Both the position numbers and the translations under genes were made by a program. Under the pieces are notes generated by a model. The model did no database searches. It was not told the origin of the DNA and saw nothing but the letters and a program-made list of their open reading frames with translations. Below are positions 1 through 6,854 of a stretch of DNA of 22,228 nt, piece by piece. The stretch is from an uncultured Bacilli bacterium (lineage in GTDB: Bacteria > Bacillota_I > Bacilli_A > RF39 > UBA660): contig CAKPPI010000012.1 in NCBI GenBank assembly GCA_934177545.1, positions 1 to 22,228 of the forward strand, in the 5' to 3' direction. Each line of letters begins with the position of its first letter. The first letter of the stretch is position 1.

Positions 1-8
1 CTATTTTG

Positions 9-17
9 TGCTAAAAT
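9..17 (+). promoter_or_regulatory. extended -10 promoter element upstream of greA
   Basis: TGCTAAAAT matches the extended -10 form TGnTAnAAT of a housekeeping sigma factor. It lies about 60 bases before the greA start. The -35 region would fall at or beyond the window edge, so only half of the promoter can be judged. Confidence 0.45.
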
Positions 18-28
18 CTTAGTCATAT

Positions 29-50
29 TGATAAGCAAGGGTGCTTATCA
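29..50 (+). promoter_or_regulatory. 9-bp inverted repeat in the greA leader
   Basis: TGATAAGCA (29-37) and TGCTTATCA (42-50) are perfect reverse complements around an AGGG loop. The hairpin lies between the candidate promoter and the greA ribosome site. No T-run follows directly, so it is not a standard terminator. It could be an RNA stability or translation element, or an operator. Confidence 0.5.
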
Positions 51-77
51 TTAAAATTTATTAATGAGGTGAAAAAT

Positions 78-551
78 ATGGGAAATAAAAAAATAATATA
101 TTTAACAGAAGAAGGATTAAAAGATTTACAAGCTGAACTTGATGACTTAATTAATGTAAAAAGACCAGCTAATATCTTATCTATAAAAGAAGCTCGTAGT
201 TTAGGAGATTTATCTGAAAATGCTGACTATGATGCAGCTAAGAATGAACAAGCACAAATCGAAGGAAGAATTAAGACTATTGAAAAGATGCTTGAAAATG
301 TAGAGATAATTAAAGATGTACCAAAAGATAAAGTAGGACTTGGTAGTACTGTAGGTATTAAGTATGTGGATGATCCAGATGATACTGATGAATACAAAAT
401 AGTAGGTAGTCAAGAAGCTGATCCATTTGAAGGAAGAATTTCTAATGAAAGTCCAATTGCTAAAGCTTTAATGAATCATAAATTAGGAGATATTATTACC
501 GTTGAAAGTCCTAATGGAAATTACGAAGTAGAAATTACAGCAATTAAATAG
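78..551 (+). CDS. greA: transcription elongation factor GreA
   Basis: GreA binds the secondary channel of RNA polymerase and stimulates cleavage of backtracked transcripts, which rescues stalled elongation. The 157-residue product is the usual GreA length. An N-terminal coiled-coil region (about residues 1-75) carries the conserved GDLSENADYDAAK motif at 43-55, whose acidic residues form the catalytic tip. The C-terminal domain has the typical ending with DPFEGRISNESPIAKAL. A GTG at 69 opens the same frame but lies inside the AGGTG ribosome site. ATG at 78, with that site 6-7 bases upstream, is the better start. In Bacillus greA lies close to the same yrzL-yrrM block that follows here. Confidence 0.96.
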   Translation: MGNKKIIYLTEEGLKDLQAELDDLINVKRPANILSIKEARSLGDLSENADYDAAKNEQAQIEGRIKTIEKMLENVEIIKDVPKDKVGLGSTVGIKYVDDPDDTDEYKIVGSQEADPFEGRISNESPIAKALMNHKLGDIITVESPNGNYEVEITAIK

Positions 552-599
552 TATTTATTTACAAGACATTTAGATAATGATATATTATTGCTGTATTAA

Positions 600-734
600 A
601 TGAAGAAATCTTCATATAATAACAATGTCACTTTTAGCGAGTGACTTAGTAAATGATTTCGCTTGTGGTTGGTGCGAATAATAAATCAGACCATTTTGTA
701 AATTAGGCATTACGCGGTTGTGTAATGTCTTTTT
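600..734 (+). ncRNA. candidate structured RNA; possible type III antitoxin RNA
   Basis: This non-coding stretch holds a series of hairpins: a 7-bp palindrome (600-606/609-615) containing TATAAT at 615-620, a hairpin GTCACT/AGTGAC (627-632/640-645), and a hairpin TTCGC/GCGAA (658-662/674-678). It ends in a strong terminator at 706-734. Short A-rich linkers containing GTAAAT (649-654 and 698-703) separate the stems. A terminator-ended small RNA directly before a toxin-like gene is the layout of type III toxin-antitoxin loci, where the RNA neutralises the toxin. The expected clear tandem repeats are not evident; at most two imperfect hairpin-plus-GTAAAT units can be made out. It could instead simply be the greA 3' UTR. 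Confidence 0.35.
706..734 (+). terminator. rho-independent terminator after greA / candidate antitoxin RNA
   Basis: The ten-base arms 706-715 and 720-729 pair completely (two G-T wobbles) around a GGTT loop, followed by TTTTT. It would end the greA transcript or the small RNA upstream. In type III loci a terminator at this place limits read-through into the toxin. Confidence 0.85.
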
Positions 735-824
735 ACTTTGAAAAAAATTAGTAAAAAAAGTTATTGACGAACAAACGTTTATACGATAGTGTATGTATAC
801 AACTTTTTGATTACGGAGGACGAT

Positions 825-1174
825 ATGAAATTAGAAACAGGATATGTATATCATATAAAAAATGTTTTTTTACTTTTGCAAATGATAATAAATTAATGAC
901 TAATCATGAAGGAACTGCTACTAGACCTAATTACTTTTGTATAAAAAGAGAAGATAGCAATTTATTATGGTTTATTCCTATGAGTAGTAAAGTTTGCAAA
1001 TTCAAAAAAATAATAGAGAAAAAAGTACAGAATACAGGAAGATGTGACACAATTATAATTGGTAACTATAGGAATAGAGATACAGCTTTTTTGCTTCAAA
1101 ATATGTTTCCCATTACCGAAAAATATATAGACCATATAGATACAGCCAATGGTATAATGCTATTATTGCTATAA
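825..1174 (+). pseudogene. frameshifted type III toxin (ToxN/CptN-like RNase), probably truncated
   Basis: Type III toxins are endoribonucleases held inactive by a small RNA. The start is ATG 825 behind a strong GGAGGA site (815-820), giving MKLETGYVYHIKN. That frame stops after 23 codons (TAA 894). The matching continuation lies in the -1 frame from about 866 to 1174 (for example NDNKLMTNHEG, RPNYFCIK, LLWFIPMSSKV, GRCDTIIIGNY, AFLLQNMFPITEKYIDHIDT). One extra base in the T7 run at 865-871 would join the two parts. RPNYFCIK and MSSKV recall the substrate-binding and catalytic strands of ToxN-family toxins, and I recognise the whole as CptN-like from memory of the family. The joined product is about 116 residues, against roughly 150 for relatives, and ends in an unrelated IMLLLL tail. 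Damage at two points favours a decaying gene. Confidence 0.6.
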
Positions 1175-1181
1175 AAGTAGC

Positions 1182-1211
1182 AAAAAAATAACTCTAGATG
1201 TAGACCTAGAG
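1182..1211 (-). terminator. terminator of the minus-strand membrane gene
   Basis: Read on the minus strand, CTCTAG (1211-1206) and CTAGAG (1197-1192) form a stem followed by TTATTTTTTT. It starts 7 bases past the stop codon of the minus-strand gene. It may also stop plus-strand transcription coming from the toxin remnant. Confidence 0.75.
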
Positions 1212-1217
1212 ATATTA

Positions 1218-1580
1218 TTACTTTTCTTTTTGATTTATTCCAACCATTCCTCCAAAAGCTGATGTTATTAAGAGTAGTAGGAAATAAATAGTCATTTTTA
1301 AATTAAAACCTTGCTTAGTAAGACTTGTTATAATGATAAATATAATAACGGTTAAAGCTCCAATCTTAGCTCCTTCTAAATAACCTTTTTCTCTAGCGGT
1401 TTTAGCAAAAGATTTGGTAGTGAAAAATAAAGAAAGAATAGGAAGTACTAGTTTAAAGATATTATAAATACTACTAGATGTGATATTAAAATAATAAAGA
1501 AGAGTAATAAGGATAGAACCAATAATAATAACTAGAAAGTTAATTAGTAACGTTTTTAAAAGAGATTTAAAATAGCTCAT
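1218..1580 (-). CDS. TIGR04086 family (YrzE-like) membrane protein
   Basis: A 120-residue hydrophobic protein with about four predicted membrane segments (near residues 10-30, 36-53, 72-86 and 95-115). The soluble stretch between the second and third, with FAKTAREKGYLEGAKIGAL, resembles the conserved centre of TIGR04086/YrzE proteins. The function of that family is not known to me. The start is ATG at 1580 (minus strand) with AGGTGA six bases upstream; a GTG at 1589 lies inside that ribosome site. It is transcribed divergently from ireB, alone, with its own terminator. It is the only minus-strand gene in the window. Confidence 0.7.
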   Translation of the reverse strand: MSYFKSLLKTLLINFLVIIIGSILITLLYYFNITSSSIYNIFKLVLPILSLFFTTKSFAKTAREKGYLEGAKIGALTVIIFIIITSLTKQGFNLKMTIYFLLLLITSAFGGMVGINQKEK

Positions 1581-1598
1581 GTTTATCACCTAATAAAG

Positions 1599-1626
1599 AT
1601 TATGTGTAAATAAATAAAATATGAAA
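1599..1626 (-). promoter_or_regulatory. possible promoter of the minus-strand membrane gene
   Basis: On the minus strand TTTCAT and CATAAT (1604-1599) are 16 bases apart, about 20 bases before the start codon. In such AT-rich DNA the match is only moderate. Confidence 0.3.
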
Positions 1627-1628
1627 GC

Positions 1629-1657
1629 TTTACTAAGACTTAAAAAGATGGTAGAAT
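1629..1657 (+). promoter_or_regulatory. sigma-A type promoter of the ireB operon
   Basis: TTTACT (1629-1634), a 17-base spacer and TAGAAT (1652-1657), with TGG just before the -10 giving an extended -10 element. It lies 32 bases before the ireB start and is well placed to drive the long operon up to about 9719. Confidence 0.7.
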
Positions 1658-1688
1658 AAATTTAAGTAATTGTAGTGAGGTGAAATGT

Positions 1689-1934
1689 ATGAAAGACAAA
1701 ACAATGTTATTTCAAATTGAATCAAAAGATAGTAAGGAAGTACAGAAAGTACTTAAAGAAGTATATCTATCATTAAAAGAGCGAGGTTATAATCCAACTG
1801 ATCAAATAGTAGGATACTTAATTAGTGGTGATTTAGGTTATATTTCTAGCTATCAAGATGCAAGAAGAAAAATGCAATCACTTGATCGTAGTAAAGTTGT
1901 TGAAGTTTTACTAGATAGTTTCTTAAGAGGATAA
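1689..1934 (+). CDS. ireB: IreB family regulatory phosphoprotein (DUF965/YrzL)
   Basis: An 81-residue protein covering the whole IreB/DUF965 family, with KDKTMLFQIE at the N-terminus, the central GYNPTDQIVGYLISGD and a C-terminal VEVLLDSFLRG. In Enterococcus faecalis IreB is a small phosphoprotein acting with the Ser/Thr kinase IreK in cell-envelope stress and cephalosporin resistance. It is cytoplasmic. ATG 1689 is preferred over the in-frame GTG 1680, which is part of the GAGGTG ribosome site. It is the first gene of the operon and is followed immediately by ruvX, as in Bacillus. Confidence 0.93.
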   Translation: MKDKTMLFQIESKDSKEVQKVLKEVYLSLKERGYNPTDQIVGYLISGDLGYISSYQDARRKMQSLDRSKVVEVLLDSFLRG

Positions 1935-1936
1935 TT

Positions 1937-2365
1937 TTGCGTTATTTAGGACTTGACTATGGTACTAAAACAGTAGGTTTAGCAGTTTCTGATCGAACTG
2001 GCTTTTTAGCTAGTAATTATGGTGTTATTCGTTATAGTGACACGGGTGAAATATTTAAAGAATTAGAAAGAATAATAAAAGATGAGAAGATAGAAGCCTT
2101 TGTTTTAGGATATCCTAAGAATATGAATAATACTTGTGGCAAACGAGTAGAAGAAACATTAATATTAAAAGAAGAGCTAGAAAAGAAGTTTAACTTACCA
2201 GTTTTTCTTATGGATGAAAGATTATCAACAACTGAAGCTGAAAAGGTACTGCTACTAGGAGATACTAGTAGAAAGAAAAGAAAAAAAGTGATAGACTCAG
2301 TAGCAGCTACAATTATATTACAAACTTATTTAGATATGAAAGGAAATAGTAAAAATGGAAAATAA
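1937..2365 (+). CDS. ruvX: RuvX/YqgF, pre-16S rRNA nuclease (putative Holliday junction resolvase)
   Basis: A 142-residue RNase H-fold protein of the RuvX/YqgF family, implicated in 5' maturation of 16S rRNA and earlier predicted to cut Holliday junctions. The three acidic active-site regions are present: GLDYGTKTVGLAVSD near the start (Asp7), MDERLSTTEAE (Glu97 region) and IDSVAATIILQ (Asp118 region). The VLGYPKNMNNTCG loop is also typical. The start is TTG 1937, preceded by AGAGGA inside the end of ireB, leaving 2 bases between the genes. The end overlaps the next gene by 11 bases, which points to translational coupling. Confidence 0.94.
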   Translation: MRYLGLDYGTKTVGLAVSDRTGFLASNYGVIRYSDTGEIFKELERIIKDEKIEAFVLGYPKNMNNTCGKRVEETLILKEELEKKFNLPVFLMDERLSTTEAEKVLLLGDTSRKKRKKVIDSVAATIILQTYLDMKGNSKNGK

Positions 2366-2645
2366 AAATCAATTTACATTAATCGATGAAGAAGGAAAAG
2401 AAGTAGTATATGATGTGTTATTCACATTCGATAGTGAAGAAACTAATAAAAGTTATATAGTATATACTGATAATACATTAGATGAAGATGGGAATATTCA
2501 AGTGTATGCTAGTACTTATCAAAAAGGAGAAGGAACTAGTGCCAAACTTGATTCAATTGAGACTGATAAAGAATGGAAGATAATTGAAACTATTCTTAAT
2601 ACTATTCAAGAAACAGTAAAAGATAAAGAAGAAAATGCTGAATAA
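2355..2645 (+). CDS. DUF1292 domain protein (YrzB-like)
   Basis: A 96-residue acidic cytoplasmic protein with the DUF1292 pattern: FTLIDEEGKEVVYDVLFTF, an ESYIVYTD-like strand (KSYIVYTDNT), DEDGNIQVYAS and a C-terminal DKEWKIIETILN. The family nearly always sits beside ruvX and ireB in Firmicutes, but its biochemical role is unknown. It starts at ATG 2355 inside ruvX with an AAAGGA site about 10 bases upstream. The C-terminal tail is rich in Lys and Glu. Confidence 0.9.
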   Translation: MENKNQFTLIDEEGKEVVYDVLFTFDSEETNKSYIVYTDNTLDEDGNIQVYASTYQKGEGTSAKLDSIETDKEWKIIETILNTIQETVKDKEENAE

Positions 2646-2682
2646 TAAACTAAAAGAATAAAAAGAAAGACTGTGTGAGTAG

Positions 2683-3732
2683 ATGCGTAAAATTGCAATA
2701 ATATTTTTGATAATAGGAGTATTACTACTTGGTACATTTGGCTTTTATCAGTATCAAGTTAGTCCTACCGATAAAAGTAGTAATGCTAAAGTAAAAGTAG
2801 TAATAAAACAAGGAATGAGTACTAGTCAAATAGCTAGTTTATTAAAGAAGAAGTATCTGATAAGGGATGAATTCTTTTTTAAAGTGTATATGAAACTTAA
2901 TAGAAGAGATAGTATTAAAGCATCAACTTATTATTTAAGTAAAAATATGAGTTTAGATAATATTGTATCACTGCTTGAAAAAGGAGCTTCTAATACGGAT
3001 ATATCTATTACTTTTAAAGAAGGTAAAACTATTAAGGATTATGCTAAAGTATTAAGTGAAACAACTAATATTAGTGAAGATGAATTTCTTACTAAGATGA
3101 AGGATAAAACATACCTAACTAGTTTAATAAAGTCTTATTGGTTTTTAACTGATACTATTTTAGATAGTAATATCTACTATGGATTAGAAGGGTATTTAGC
3201 ACCTGATACTTATAACTTTAAAGATAAAGATGTAACAGTGGAAGAAGTTATTAAGACTTTACTTGATCAGGAAAAAAAGAATCTTTCCCCATATAAAGAT
3301 ACATTAAGTAAAATGAATATTCATGAGGTATTAACTCTTGCTTCGATGGCAGAACTTGAAGGAGTAAAAGATACTGATAGAAAACTAATAGTAGGAGTAT
3401 TTCAAAATAGACTTAGTAAAGGTATGAACCTTGGAAGTGATGTTACTACTTATTATGCTTTTAATCAAGCAATGGATAAAGATTTAACTAGTGAGATGTT
3501 TAATACTTATAATCCTTATAATACGAGAAGTAGTGAGATGGCTGGAAAACTTCCAGTTGGACCTATTTGTAATCCATCAATTGAAAGTATCATGGCTAGT
3601 ATTAGTCCAACAAGCTCAGATTATTACTATTTCGTAGCAGATAAAAATGGAAATGTTTATTATACTAAGACTAGTAGTGAACATAGTGCTAAAGTAAAAG
3701 AACTAAAAGAAAAAGGTGATTGGATATGGTAG
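2683..3732 (+). CDS. mltG: endolytic murein transglycosylase MltG (YceG/YrrL)
   Basis: MltG cleaves nascent glycan strands next to the membrane, setting glycan length together with penicillin-binding proteins. The 349-residue protein has one N-terminal membrane helix (about 4-24), a LysM-like region (about 38-100) and the YceG catalytic domain. Visible signatures are LEGYLAPDTYNF, TLASMAELEG (Glu224 is the expected catalytic residue), VFQNRLSKGMNLGSD, YNPYNTRSSEMAGKLPVGPI followed by CNPS, and the end YYYFVADKNGNVYY...SSEH. The ribosome site before ATG 2683 is weak. The gene overlaps trmR by a few bases. Confidence 0.96.
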   Translation: MRKIAIIFLIIGVLLLGTFGFYQYQVSPTDKSSNAKVKVVIKQGMSTSQIASLLKKKYLIRDEFFFKVYMKLNRRDSIKASTYYLSKNMSLDNIVSLLEKGASNTDISITFKEGKTIKDYAKVLSETTNISEDEFLTKMKDKTYLTSLIKSYWFLTDTILDSNIYYGLEGYLAPDTYNFKDKDVTVEEVIKTLLDQEKKNLSPYKDTLSKMNIHEVLTLASMAELEGVKDTDRKLIVGVFQNRLSKGMNLGSDVTTYYAFNQAMDKDLTSEMFNTYNPYNTRSSEMAGKLPVGPICNPSIESIMASISPTSSDYYYFVADKNGNVYYTKTSSEHSAKVKELKEKGDWIW

Positions 3733-4328
3733 ATGAAACCTATCAAATAATTAAAGAAATAAAAGATTATGCCAAAGAAAATAAAGTACCGATTATGGAA
3801 GATGCAGGAATTGACTTTTTAACTAATTTCATAATTAAAAATCAAAGAGTTAAAGTGTTAGAAGTTGGTACTGCTATAGGTTATTCGGCTATCATGATGG
3901 CTTTATGTAATAAAAACTTGAAAGTGACTAGTATCGAACGTGATAGTGAACGGTATATGGAAGCTTTAAAAAATATAAAAAAATGTAATCTAGAAGATAG
4001 AATAACTTTAATCTATCAAGATGCTTTAAATGTTAGACTTGATGATACTTTTGATCTTATCTTTATAGATGCTGCTAAAGCTCAGAGCCAAAAATTCTTT
4101 GAGTTATTCGAAAGAAACTTAACAAAAGACGGTTACATTATAACCGATAATATGTATTTTCATGGTTTAGTTAATAAAAATGAAAAAGAAATAGAAAGTC
4201 GTAATGTAAGAGGAATAGTAAGAAAGATTAAAGATTATATTACCTTTTTAAAAAATAATGAAAATTATGAAACAGTTATTCATGATGTAGGAGATGGGAT
4301 TGCTGTAAGTAAGAAAAAAGAAAGGTGA
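3726..4328 (+). CDS. trmR: O-methyltransferase, likely TrmR (tRNA 5-hydroxyuridine methyltransferase)
   Basis: A 200-residue class I SAM-dependent O-methyltransferase (Methyltransf_3 family). The SAM-binding loop is VLEVGTAIGYSAIMMA, followed by VTSIERD and the metal/substrate motif FDLIFIDAAKAQ; TDNMYFHGLV follows as in YrrM-type enzymes. In Bacillus subtilis YrrM/TrmR methylates 5-hydroxyuridine at the tRNA wobble position, and its gene follows mltG as here, which supports the assignment. ATG 3726 is chosen because AGGTGAT lies 5 bases upstream; a TTG at 3720 is also in frame. It overlaps the mltG stop. Confidence 0.9.
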   Translation: MVDETYQIIKEIKDYAKENKVPIMEDAGIDFLTNFIIKNQRVKVLEVGTAIGYSAIMMALCNKNLKVTSIERDSERYMEALKNIKKCNLEDRITLIYQDALNVRLDDTFDLIFIDAAKAQSQKFFELFERNLTKDGYIITDNMYFHGLVNKNEKEIESRNVRGIVRKIKDYITFLKNNENYETVIHDVGDGIAVSKKKER

Positions 4329-4332
4329 TTTT

Positions 4333-5403
4333 ATGGAGTTGTTAACAACAATAACTGATACTTGTTCTGATGCGGCCCTAGCTCGTGGTATAACAATATT
4401 TCATACAGCCATGACTTGGGTTTGCATAATAGTACCGATTCTTTTAATTCTTTCGTTAGCTATTTCTCTTTTATCTATGACAATTGATCCAAATCAAAAA
4501 GACGGAATGAAAAAGATTTATAAAAAAGTAGGAGCAGCAGTTATTATTTTTCTTATACCATCATTTTTAAATGTAGTAATGAATCTACTTTCTTATGCAT
4601 CCTTTAATCAAAGTGAGATTTTTAATTTTTCTACTTGCTATAAAGTGGCGGTAGCAGCTAATAAAAAAATAGGTACTGGAAAATATCAGTCTGGTCTTGG
4701 AACAGCTCCTGGTAAAGGGCTTAGTGGTATGTATGGAGATTTATCTGGTTTAAAGAACTATACTACGAAAGATGATAGTACATCAACTAGTACGAGTAAG
4801 GGTGATGGTGGCATACTAATAGTAGCAGGTCACTCTTATGAACCGTATTGTAATCAAGGTCCAAAGGAATGCCGTGAGGAAGACTGGACTTATGTAGAAC
4901 CAACAGAAACGAGAAAACTTGCTAAACTTTTAAAAAGTGAACTTGACGGGATGAATTTAAAGGCCTCTATTGCTAATGAAATGCTTGGGGGAACAGATGC
5001 TAAAATGAATAAGTCATTGTATGTAGAGATGTATATAAATTCACAAGAATTTAAGAACAATGAAGCTAAATTTAAAAAATTCACTCATGTAATTGAAATT
5101 CACTTTAATGCTGGTGGAGGAAAAGGTACTGAACTTATGATAGGACCAGCAGGTATATCTAAAGTGGATAAAGAACTAAAAAGTGCTATTGTAAAATATA
5201 CTGGAAGAGCAAGAGAAGATGAGTCTATGGGACTACAAAATCAAAGATACTTTCAAAATTTAGGTATTCCTATGACTTATGTAGAAGTTGAATTTTATGA
5301 TAATCATTCTGCTATGGCAAAATATGAAACTAATAAAGAGAAAATTGCTCATGAATTAGCTTTAGTATTTAAGAAAAATTATGGTAGTAAAATATCAAGA
5401 TAG
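4333..5403 (+). CDS. membrane-anchored N-acetylmuramoyl-L-alanine amidase (Amidase_3) with two-TM N-terminal domain
   Basis: The C-terminal half (about residues 160-350) is an Amidase_3-type zinc amidase that would cut the bond between muramic acid and the stem peptide. It has IVAGHSY (zinc His167), VIEIHFNAGGG (His257), a catalytic-type glutamate in YVEVEFYDN (Glu318), and ETNKEKIAHELA. The N-terminus has two membrane helices (about 22-47 and 65-88) separated by a basic loop, so the enzyme domain should lie outside the cell. Cys11 and Cys103 flank the helices. The domain recalls two-TM VirB2/TrbC-type pilins, but that is only a resemblance. A linker with GLSGMYGDLSGLKNYT follows. The N-terminal half is paralogous to the product of 6851-7750. 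The AAAGGTGAT site overlaps the trmR end. Confidence 0.83.
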   Translation: MELLTTITDTCSDAALARGITIFHTAMTWVCIIVPILLILSLAISLLSMTIDPNQKDGMKKIYKKVGAAVIIFLIPSFLNVVMNLLSYASFNQSEIFNFSTCYKVAVAANKKIGTGKYQSGLGTAPGKGLSGMYGDLSGLKNYTTKDDSTSTSTSKGDGGILIVAGHSYEPYCNQGPKECREEDWTYVEPTETRKLAKLLKSELDGMNLKASIANEMLGGTDAKMNKSLYVEMYINSQEFKNNEAKFKKFTHVIEIHFNAGGGKGTELMIGPAGISKVDKELKSAIVKYTGRAREDESMGLQNQRYFQNLGIPMTYVEVEFYDNHSAMAKYETNKEKIAHELALVFKKNYGSKISR

Positions 5404-5412
5404 GAGAATCAT

Positions 5413-6120
5413 ATGGAATTTGAAGAGAAAAAATTAAAAATCAGAAGATATATAATTATAGGGATGGCTGTTATTGGAGTCCTTATATTTATAATATCTT
5501 TAGTAAGAATAATAAATAAAGATAAAGTAAAGTCATCTAACTTTATTAAACAATCAGCTAGTTACACAATACCAGGTACTAAAATATCTTCTTATTTACC
5601 AACCGTTACTATTGATGGAGCTGATACATCTTCAGTAAATAGTGAAATTAAAGCTGATTATGATGAAGTAGTAGCTAGTGGTGATTCTTCTTTTAATTAT
5701 CAATATAGTGTTAATAATAATTATTTTTCATTGGTAACTATAACCTTGTTATTAGATGCTGATAGTGGTTATACTTATCCAGTATTTAAGACTTATAATT
5801 TTTCTTTAAGTACTAATAGATTAGTAGATGATAGTGAACTACTTGCTGCTTTTAATAAAAATGAAGATGATGTTTCAACTACTTTAGAAAGTAAATTTAA
5901 AGAATATTATCAAGGTGAATTAGATAATTACTATTTAGATAAAAATGAATGTGATTATAGTTGTTTCTTAAGCAGGCGAAAAGTTGATTCTTATGATGAA
6001 GAAAATTACTTATATGTAGAAAATAACACCCTTAAATTCTTTCATGGTTTTATGATATTTTCAAATATCGGGGAAGAAGAATTTTATAAAGATGAAAACT
6101 TTTTATATACGGTAGAGTAG
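5413..6120 (+). CDS. single-TM exported protein of unknown function, partner of the amidase
   Basis: A 235-residue protein with a short cytoplasmic N-terminus, one membrane helix (about 13-31) and a large external domain. The pattern LPTVTIDGADTSSVNSEIK, then long beta-strand-like segments, faintly resembles DUF4163/DUF3298 domains of RsiV- and PdaC-type surface proteins. I cannot confirm that. The product of 7769-8494 is a paralogue: both have a TYPVFKTYNFSLS/YYPDFRTYNINLS segment, an EDDVSTTLESKF/EEDVSNKIEDKF segment and an ECDYxCFL motif. Each paralogue follows a two-TM hydrolase, so a partner, inhibitor or sensor role for that hydrolase is plausible. AGGAGA lies before ATG 5413. Confidence 0.8.
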   Translation: MEFEEKKLKIRRYIIIGMAVIGVLIFIISLVRIINKDKVKSSNFIKQSASYTIPGTKISSYLPTVTIDGADTSSVNSEIKADYDEVVASGDSSFNYQYSVNNNYFSLVTITLLLDADSGYTYPVFKTYNFSLSTNRLVDDSELLAAFNKNEDDVSTTLESKFKEYYQGELDNYYLDKNECDYSCFLSRRKVDSYDEENYLYVENNTLKFFHGFMIFSNIGEEEFYKDENFLYTVE

Positions 6121-6128
6121 GTGATAGA

Positions 6129-6854
6129 ATGGTAGCATTAATAACGGGAAGTACCGGTGGACTTGGAAAGACAATCGCTTTTTCCTTAGCGGAAGCTGGT
6201 TTTGATCTAATTCTTCATTACCATAATGATGAAGTAGGAGTACTTAACTTAGCAAGTGATATCAGGAATAAATATAAAAGAAGCGTTAGAATGTATAAAG
6301 CTGATTTAACTAGGGAAGATGAAATAGATAAGATGGTATGTGATATAAAAGAAAATTATTTTTCTTTAGATGTATTAGTAAATAACGCAGCTATTTCAAA
6401 AGATACAGATTTATTATTAAAAGAAAAAGAAGAGTTTTTAAATGTCTTAGATGTTAATTTAGTAGCACCCTTTCTTCTTTCTAAAAAACTATCTTCTTTG
6501 TTAATAGATGCTAGTGGTACAATAATAAATATTTCTTCTAATAATGCTTTAGGGGAAAATTATCCGGAAAGTATTGACTATGATGCTTCTAAGATAGCAC
6601 TTATTTCTCTAACTAGTAATTTAGCTAAATACTTTGCACCAACAGTTAGAGTAAATTGTGTTTGTCCTGGGTGGATTAAAACTAAGATGAGTGAAAACCT
6701 TGATAATGATTTTGAACAAAAAGAAAAAGATAGAATACTTTTAAATAGGTTTGCTACTCCTGAGGAGGTAGCGAATGTAGTTACTTTTTTAGCAAGTAAT
6801 AAAGCAAGTTATATAAATAATGCGATTATTAGAGTTGATGGAGGGATAAGATGA
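6129..6854 (+). CDS. short-chain dehydrogenase/reductase, FabG-like
   Basis: A 241-residue classical SDR with a Rossmann fold binding NAD(P). Signatures are the cofactor loop ITGSTGGLGKTIA near the start, VLVNNAAIS, INISS, the catalytic YDASK (Tyr151, Lys155) and the late VNCVCPGWIKTKM. It most resembles FabG-type 3-oxoacyl reductases. In Bacillus the SDR YmfI, which reduces an EF-P modification, is encoded near ymfF/ymfH; this gene is 11 kb from that pair, so a YmfI role is only a possibility. It sits between two copies of the hydrolase module, with AGGTGA before ATG 6129, and overlaps the next gene by ATGA. Confidence 0.92.
   Translation: MVALITGSTGGLGKTIAFSLAEAGFDLILHYHNDEVGVLNLASDIRNKYKRSVRMYKADLTREDEIDKMVCDIKENYFSLDVLVNNAAISKDTDLLLKEKEEFLNVLDVNLVAPFLLSKKLSSLLIDASGTIINISSNNALGENYPESIDYDASKIALISLTSNLAKYFAPTVRVNCVCPGWIKTKMSENLDNDFEQKEKDRILLNRFATPEEVANVVTFLASNKASYINNAIIRVDGGIR

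Noticed and set aside
210..413. Minus-strand ORF inside greA
   Set aside because: It is a shadow of a strongly conserved gene, with no ribosome site or family similarity.
640..730. T-box or other known riboswitch in the greA-toxin gap
   Set aside because: The T-box core (GGUGGNACCGCG) is absent and the terminator is followed by a toxin-like gene, not by an amino-acid or tRNA-related gene.
764..824. Upstream extension of the toxin frame from TTG 764
   Set aside because: No ribosome site precedes it, and the encoded residues look unlike any toxin start; ATG 825 behind GGAGGA gives the family-like N-terminus in another frame.
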